A stretch of 64,000 nt of DNA from Bacteroidota bacterium (lineage in GTDB: Bacteria; Bacteroidota; Bacteroidia; Flavobacteriales; Schleiferiaceae), in the NCBI GenBank assembly GCA_024742495.1, contig JANSYJ010000005.1, forward strand, positions 62,001 to 126,000, written 5' to 3'. Shown piece after piece: positions 61,734 to 64,000 of this stretch. The notes beneath the pieces are model-generated. The model searched no databases. It worked only from the letters and a program-made list of their open reading frames with translations, and had not been told where the DNA came from. Each line of letters opens with the position of its first letter. Position 1 is the stretch's first letter. Position numbers and translations under genes: made by a program.

Positions 61734-63962
61734 TTATCGTCGATTTCTTTTGTAATAGTCGTAGCGAAAGTCGAATCCGAGCCGCAGGGAAGGCCGAAGT
61801 CGCTGGAAATTATCAAGGCCACCGGCAAATTCTACCCGTAGTATTTTAAAGATATTATCGAAACCAAAAAACACCTCAATAAAGTCGGCTTCATTTTGAA
61901 TATGAAGGCTGTTAAAACCAATGAGGCTATGGATTTTATAACGCCTGGTTAAATTAATATTGGAGAGAAGGGCGCCATCAAAATTATGCTCATAGTGCAG
62001 CTCTAAATAGTTATTGGTGGTGCTATAAGTATAATAGGGTAAAGTACTAAACTGCTTAATGAGGGCCGAACGATCGGTACTTGGCTGTAGGAAGAAAATC
62101 TGAACACCATCAAAATGCCGAAAGTCAACAAAGGGCACATTGGCCTTTCTTAAGAACTGACCACCGCTAATGTCAAATTGAGAAAGCCCAATATTTCCCC
62201 AGCGGAATTGATGCTGGATGCCAAGGCTATGAAAGATGAAATCGGTTTGAGCATCTAAATAAGGCAGGCCAAGTTTAAGGTCGTAATAGATCTTGGGTGC
62301 GCGCACCACCAAATTTTGTCTTCCCTTTAATACGTCTTGAAAACGCTGCTTATAACGCAGTTCATAGCGATCTTGAAATTGATAGGTTAAGTTAATATCC
62401 AATCCTAAGGATCGATGACTGGGGAAGCCACCGGGGTTTATATTAGGCGCAAAACCCAGGTTGTTGAAATTATAACTAGCATCGGGATTAAAAAGGTTGA
62501 AATTGGTTTTGTTGAAAACGGGGTAGCGCCAAGCGTATTCTGCCTCTAAGCCCAGAGTTAGTCCGCTAATCGACTCACCTTGATACTTTATCTTAAAGTA
62601 ATCCTTCCCATACAAATTGATGTAATTTTCAGCCAAAGCAAGGTTGAAGAAGGTATTTAATACTGGAAGTATGGGTTCTTCTTCATTGAGTTGCTTGTAA
62701 TCGGTTCCGCCTTCAATTGAGATGTTTAAGGGAAATGTTGAATTGGATTGCCAATTGAGTTCCGCTACTGGTTTAAATCTTTGGTCTGCCGTTCCTATGC
62801 GTCCCTGAAGCCGCAAATTTAATTCACGAGATCCCGAGTTATAACCAAAAAGCGTTTGTCCGCGCCAGTATAATCCTTCCACGGGGTTAAATCCTAAACC
62901 CCTATAAATGGGCGGTAAATCCCAGTAAAATTGTCCTTTGCGACGGGTATATCCGCGGTAAAAGTTTTTATAGAAAATATAGGGACCCGGATCAAGTCGG
63001 CTGGAGCCGAAGCTTCGAAATTGATTTTCGCGATTATCATTTATTTCTAAGCTGGACATATAAGCGGAGTCGAGGGGACTTCGTTCCCAAGCATCCCAAT
63101 AAGTACTGTCTGCATTAAAATTTTCCTTTTGCTGTTCATAAACCAATTTATCAAACTCCGACTTTTCCCAGAATTCACGATATCGAAAGCTTTGATATAC
63201 CTGTTGAACTTGGTAGTAACCACGGTAATTGAATAAATTCAAATGAAGCTCTATTACCTGATCAACAGCTTTATAGATGCCATTTTCAAGCTTAAAATTT
63301 TGTTTAACCGAAATACTATCTAATAACTCTAATTGATTATTTGCAGAAATACTAAACTCAGCATGAAGGGGTAAGCCACTATTTTTATCCAAGTCAATAA
63401 AGCCGGTCATGGCTGGGAATTTTTCTTTCCGCGCCCGAAAGCTTATACGAAGCTTAGTGCTGTCGCCCTTTGGCGGAGGATGAAGTTTAAAATCGTACAT
63501 CTTCGCTCCTTCTTCGCTTAGCGGGCTAACAAAACCACGGTCGAAAACCTCATTTAGGTAAATGCGCTGCTGAAGTAGATTGAAATCGTAGGAGGGAAGA
63601 TGCTGCCAATTGGGGATGGGCAATTTCCCTGACTCCCTTTTTAAAACCACCTTCTGATAGTAATGCTTTGGGTCGCCATACTCCGCCAAGATTAATGCCT
63701 CGCTATAATAAGCCATGCCCGAATCGCTTTTTGCGGGAATGAAAATCCCCGAAAAGGGCCATATATCGTAGGGAACTTCAAGCACTTGAGCCTTGCAGGT
63801 TTCCAAAACCCTCGCTTTATAGCTGTAATACTTTTGAAGATTTTGGGCTCTTTGCCCACGAACTTTGACTAAAACAGAATCAAGATTATCCTGCCCCGGT
63901 AAGGGGATTGTAAAGGCAAGGCAAAGGCAGAGCAGGATATTTGAGGTTTTAAACAAGTTCAT
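61734..63962 (-). CDS. DUF5686 family outer-membrane protein, without N-terminal carboxypeptidase-regulatory domain
   Basis: 742 residues from the ATG at 63960-63962 (the longer frame adds 7 residues before the signal peptide NILLCLCLAFTIPLPG). The sequence follows the DUF5686 type: long N-terminal region with YYSYKARVLETCKAQVLEVPYDIWPFSGIF, then YIFYKNFYRGYTRRKGQFYWDLPPIYRGLGFNPVEG and many barrel strands (RIGTADQRFKPVAELNWQ, LSQFDISGGQF), ending RPSLRLGFDFRYDYYKR. Typical relatives carry a carboxypeptidase-regulatory-like domain first; it is missing. First gene of a four-gene envelope operon. Its start is 38 bp from the window edge. Confidence 0.87.
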   Translation of the reverse strand: MNLFKTSNILLCLCLAFTIPLPGQDNLDSVLVKVRGQRAQNLQKYYSYKARVLETCKAQVLEVPYDIWPFSGIFIPAKSDSGMAYYSEALILAEYGDPKHYYQKVVLKRESGKLPIPNWQHLPSYDFNLLQQRIYLNEVFDRGFVSPLSEEGAKMYDFKLHPPPKGDSTKLRISFRARKEKFPAMTGFIDLDKNSGLPLHAEFSISANNQLELLDSISVKQNFKLENGIYKAVDQVIELHLNLFNYRGYYQVQQVYQSFRYREFWEKSEFDKLVYEQQKENFNADSTYWDAWERSPLDSAYMSSLEINDNRENQFRSFGSSRLDPGPYIFYKNFYRGYTRRKGQFYWDLPPIYRGLGFNPVEGLYWRGQTLFGYNSGSRELNLRLQGRIGTADQRFKPVAELNWQSNSTFPLNISIEGGTDYKQLNEEEPILPVLNTFFNLALAENYINLYGKDYFKIKYQGESISGLTLGLEAEYAWRYPVFNKTNFNLFNPDASYNFNNLGFAPNINPGGFPSHRSLGLDINLTYQFQDRYELRYKQRFQDVLKGRQNLVVRAPKIYYDLKLGLPYLDAQTDFIFHSLGIQHQFRWGNIGLSQFDISGGQFLRKANVPFVDFRHFDGVQIFFLQPSTDRSALIKQFSTLPYYTYSTTNNYLELHYEHNFDGALLSNINLTRRYKIHSLIGFNSLHIQNEADFIEVFFGFDNIFKILRVEFAGGLDNFQRLRPSLRLGFDFRYDYYKRNRR

Positions 63963-64000
63963 CCGAACACAAAGAAAATACATATGCGCCGCACAGACCT

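Noticed and set aside
1-64000. CRISPR array, insertion sequence, prophage or rRNA operon
   Set aside because: Reading both strands I saw no regularly spaced repeats, no transposase or phage structural proteins, and no rRNA-like segment.

Overview
The window looks like a chromosomal segment of a marine Bacteroidota bacterium, most likely Flavobacteriales (Cryomorphaceae/Schleiferiaceae-like). The reasons are: promoters with the Bacteroidota -7 box TAnnTTTG, almost no Shine-Dalgarno sequences, one type IX secretion C-terminal sorting domain, an archaeal-type short ProRS, a UpxY-like NusG paralogue, DUF5686, DUF6702 and BT0820-like families, and many lipoproteins and beta-barrels. Coding density is very high. 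Genes in operons often overlap by ATGA, and three convergent pairs share a palindromic stop. I see no rRNA, insertion sequence, prophage or CRISPR array. The only accessory-looking patch is about 44.7-46.3 kb.

Layout. 1-4.2 kb: the end of a trypsin-like protease, a DUF1801 protein, a UPF1/DNA2-like helicase with a probable C-terminal nuclease fold, and a YdeI-like protein. 4.2-11.2 kb (mostly minus): mfd, a membrane-anchored TPR-LytTR regulator, fbp and a PH-like membrane protein. 11.2-18.9 kb (plus): lysA-GNAT-flavoprotein, then TetR-icd-sbtA-sbtB, which couples a TCA-cycle enzyme to bicarbonate uptake, then aspartate kinase. 19-30.7 kb: a multi-PAS histidine kinase, an HDAC-like deacetylase, pheT, a thioredoxin/NusG-like pair, LysE exporter, beta-barrel, pirin, DUF6702-HupE and DUF1015.

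30.7-38.6 kb (plus): O-methyltransferase, BNR sialidase-like protein, pepE, AlkD-like, elbB, and the packed run gpmI-BT0820-like-map-methyltransferase. 38.6-46.8 kb: S41 protease, UspA, CDF transporter with an N-terminal HMA-like domain, START protein, MarC, GNAT, a T9SS cargo protein, and a PIN/HTH toxin-antitoxin pair flanked by coding-like scars. 46.9-57 kb (minus): PD40 lipoprotein, yidD, cysS, folE, a large VPS10/BNR propeller protein, a FadL-type porin and a very unusual Trp/Gly- then Ser/Arg-rich lipoprotein. 57-59.8 kb (plus): proS, tRNA-Glu followed at once by rpsT, and yggS. 59.8-64 kb (minus): a four-gene envelope operon (DUF5686, two LVIVD-type propeller lipoproteins, a barrel-like protein).

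Most of the window is housekeeping metabolism, translation and envelope biogenesis. No complete new multigene system is evident. The parts most worth a second look are the Ser/Arg-rich lipoprotein next to the FadL porin, the DUF5686-LVIVD operon, the helicase-nuclease fusion, the TetR-icd-sbtAB operon, and the toxin-antitoxin islet with its tandem operator-like repeats. Start codons were moved from the longest open frame where a promoter box, signal peptide or family N-terminus argued for it. All family names come from reading the translations; no database search was run.
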